From positions 1-7,768 of the forward strand of contig CAJODU010000092.1 in assembly GCA_905233325.1 (NCBI GenBank): a stretch of DNA of 7,768 bases, read 5' to 3'. The notes under the pieces were generated by a model that ran no database searches, was not told where the DNA came from, and saw only the letters and a program-made list of their open reading frames with translations. The translations under genes and the position numbers were made by a program. This stretch comes from an uncultured Selenomonadaceae bacterium (GTDB taxonomy: Bacteria > Bacillota > Negativicutes > Selenomonadales > Selenomonadaceae). The stretch's first letter is position 1. Each line of letters begins with the position of its first letter. This document shows positions 6,183 to 7,768 of the stretch, piece by piece.

Positions 6183-6683
6183 ATGAAGAAATATATTCTA
6201 GCCGTGCTGGTTGACAATAAACCGGGCGTTTTAACTCACGTTTCGGGTCTTATCAGCCGCCGTGCCTTCAATATTGAGAGTATTTCTGCCGGATATACCG
6301 AGGAGCCAAGCGTCACGCGAATCAATATAGTTGTCAGCGTCGAGAGTGAAAACGAACTTGATCAAGTTGTCAATCAACTCAGCAAACTCGTTGACGTTAT
6401 CAAGATCGTCAACCTCAGCAAGGCACCGAGTATTGAGCGTGAGCTTGTGATGATTAAAGTCAAGGCGTCCAAGGAGACGAGAGGCGATCTTGTCAATGTT
6501 GTCAATATCTTTCGTGCAAATATCGTTGACGTGACAAGTGAGAATGTCGTTATTGAAATGACAGGCAATCAGAGCAAGATTGACGCAATCTGTGAGGTCT
6601 TGAGTGATTATGAGATTGTTGAGATTGCAAGGACGGGAGCTATTGCCTTGTCACGCGGTCCTGTGCCTGTCAAAAAGATGTAA
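6183..6683 (+). CDS. ilvN: Acetolactate synthase small (regulatory) subunit
   Basis: This 166-residue protein is the regulatory subunit of acetohydroxyacid synthase, first shared step of valine, leucine and isoleucine synthesis. It activates the catalytic subunit and confers valine feedback inhibition. Residues 1 to about 75 form the ACT domain: AVLVDNKPGVL, then RRAFNIESISAGYTEEPSVTR. Asn12, Gly15 and Asn30 correspond to Asn11, Gly14 and Asn29 of E. coli IlvH, which shape the valine site, so feedback control is probably retained. The second half, with IERELVMIKVKAS and NIFRANIVDVT, is the usual C-terminal domain ending in GAIALSRG. The gene is full length. No ilvB is adjacent, although the small subunit normally follows the large one. 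It starts 22 bases after the toxin stop and is followed by metG after 27 bases; the leader has no room for a T-box or attenuator. The symbol ilvH is equally used. Confidence 0.94.
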   Translation: MKKYILAVLVDNKPGVLTHVSGLISRRAFNIESISAGYTEEPSVTRINIVVSVESENELDQVVNQLSKLVDVIKIVNLSKAPSIERELVMIKVKASKETRGDLVNVVNIFRANIVDVTSENVVIEMTGNQSKIDAICEVLSDYEIVEIARTGAIALSRGPVPVKKM

Positions 6684-6710
6684 ATCAATAATAGGAGAAT
6701 ATTTAAGAGA

Positions 6711-7768
6711 ATGAGTAAGAAACCGTTTTATATTACCACGCCTATTTACTATCCCAGTGCCAAGCTGCACATTGGTCACGCCTACTGCACGACGATTGCC
6801 GACACCATTGCAAGATATAAGCGTCTTGCGGGTTATGATGTCTTCTTCCTCACCGGTTCCGATGAACATGGGCAGAAAATCCAGCGCACGGCGGAGGCTG
6901 AGGGTGTCACGCCGCTTGAGTATGTTGACAAGATTGTAGCCGGCTTTCAAGACCTTTGGCGTCGACTCAATATTTCAAATGATGATTTCCTCCGCACGAG
7001 TGAGCCGCGTCATCAAGAAGTAGTCCAAGAGTTCTTCCGCCGTATTCGCGACAAAGGCGATATATACAAGGGTGAATACACGGGACTTTACTGCACGCAA
7101 TGCGAGAGCTATTGGACTGAACTCCAGCTTGACGAACACGGCTGCTGTCCCGATTGCCACCGCCCGATTGAGAAGGTGTCAGAAGAGGCTTACTTCTTCA
7201 AAATGAGCAAGTACGCTGACAAAATCCTCAAGCACATTGAAGATAATCCTGATTTCATTGTGCCGACTTCGCGCCGTAATGAGATGATAAACTTCATCAA
7301 GCAGGGGTTGGAGGATCTCTGCGTCTCGCGTACTTCTTTTGATTGGGGTATTCCTGTGCCGGACGATGAGAAACATGTTATTTATGTCTGGTTTGACGCC
7401 GTTATCAACTATATGACGCCGCTCGTCAAGGATCCCGACAAACTCAAAAAATTCTGGCCGGCTGATATTCACCTTGTCGGTAAGGAGATTGTAAGATTCC
7501 ACTCAATAATCTGGCCTTGCATGTTGATGGCTATGGACTTGCCACTTCCCAAGCAGATTTACGGTCACGGCTGGCTGGTTGTTGAGGGTGACAAGATGTC
7601 CAAATCAAAGGGCAATGTTGTTGATCCCATGTTGCTGATTGACGAGTTCGGTGCTGATGCTATCAGATACTTCCTGTTGCGTGAGATCACTTTAGGGCAA
7701 GATGGCGGTTTCAGTCGCGATGCACTGATCAACAGAATCAACGCCGACCTTGCCAACGATCTCGGCAA
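6711..7768 (+). CDS. metG: Methionyl-tRNA synthetase (partial, N-terminal part)
   Basis: The first 352 codons are present and the frame is still open at the right edge. The enzyme charges tRNA(Met) with methionine and so supplies both initiation and elongation. The class I signatures are both visible: HIGH at residues 20-23 (in KLHIGHAY) and KMSKS at 295-299 (in GDKMSKSKGN). The connecting domain has a single zinc knuckle, CTQC (128-131) and CPDC (146-149), as in the one-zinc bacterial type. FLTGSDEHGQKI (46-57) and YVWFDAVINYM (225-235) form the active-site surroundings. AGGAG at 6693-6697 is 13 bases from the ATG, rather far; AAGAGA directly abuts it, so initiation may be modest or coupled to ilvN, whose stop is 27 bases upstream. 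The anticodon-binding domain and any C-terminal tRNA-binding domain lie beyond the window. Confidence 0.97.
   Translation, partial: MSKKPFYITTPIYYPSAKLHIGHAYCTTIADTIARYKRLAGYDVFFLTGSDEHGQKIQRTAEAEGVTPLEYVDKIVAGFQDLWRRLNISNDDFLRTSEPRHQEVVQEFFRRIRDKGDIYKGEYTGLYCTQCESYWTELQLDEHGCCPDCHRPIEKVSEEAYFFKMSKYADKILKHIEDNPDFIVPTSRRNEMINFIKQGLEDLCVSRTSFDWGIPVPDDEKHVIYVWFDAVINYMTPLVKDPDKLKKFWPADIHLVGKEIVRFHSIIWPCMLMAMDLPLPKQIYGHGWLVVEGDKMSKSKGNVVDPMLLIDEFGADAIRYFLLREITLGQDGGFSRDALINRINADLANDLG

Noticed and set aside
7565..7768. Minus-strand frame opposite metG at the right edge
   Set aside because: It is the shadow of the KMSKS region of metG, which is read without interruption on the plus strand.

Overview
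The window is a gene-dense bacterial chromosome segment with no rRNA, tRNA, CRISPR array or insertion sequence visible. Shine-Dalgarno sites, the pairing of ricT (yaaT) with trmN6 (yabB), and metG further along the same strand point to Bacillota. In Bacillus subtilis these families lie in one cluster (holB-yaaT-yabA-yabB-yazA-yabC-abrB-metS). Moderate GC and protein style would fit a Negativicutes-like gut anaerobe, but I cannot fix the genus.

Layout. (1) Bases 1-257 carry the last ~84 codons of a type III restriction enzyme (Res) subunit, including its PD-(D/E)xK nuclease motif. (2) Bases 275-2235 hold ricT, with an unusual Arg/Asn/Asp-rich tail of about 120 residues, joined to trmN6 by an ATGA overlap. 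(3) On the minus strand, 2236-4152 encodes a P1B-type metal-transporting ATPase without an N-terminal metal-binding domain. Its stop codon abuts the trmN6 stop with no gap. (4) Bases 4153-4345 form a divergent regulatory region with one good sigma-70-type promoter in each direction. (5) prs (PRPP synthetase) occupies 4346-5320. (6) A gene-poor spacer precedes an AT-rich Phd/PIN toxin-antitoxin pair (5485-6160). (7) ilvN, the regulatory subunit of acetolactate synthase, follows at 6183-6683 without ilvB. (8) metG starts at 6711 and runs off the right edge.

The housekeeping genes cover mRNA processing (ricT), tRNA modification (trmN6), nucleotide precursor supply (prs), branched-chain amino-acid control (ilvN) and tRNA charging (metG). 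The restriction gene, metal pump and toxin-antitoxin pair are accessory-type genes set among them. I see no convincing new multi-gene system. The points most worth a second look are the RicT tail, the toxin-antitoxin pair placed directly before ilvN, the domain-poor metal ATPase with its possible operator, and the restriction gene abutting ricT.
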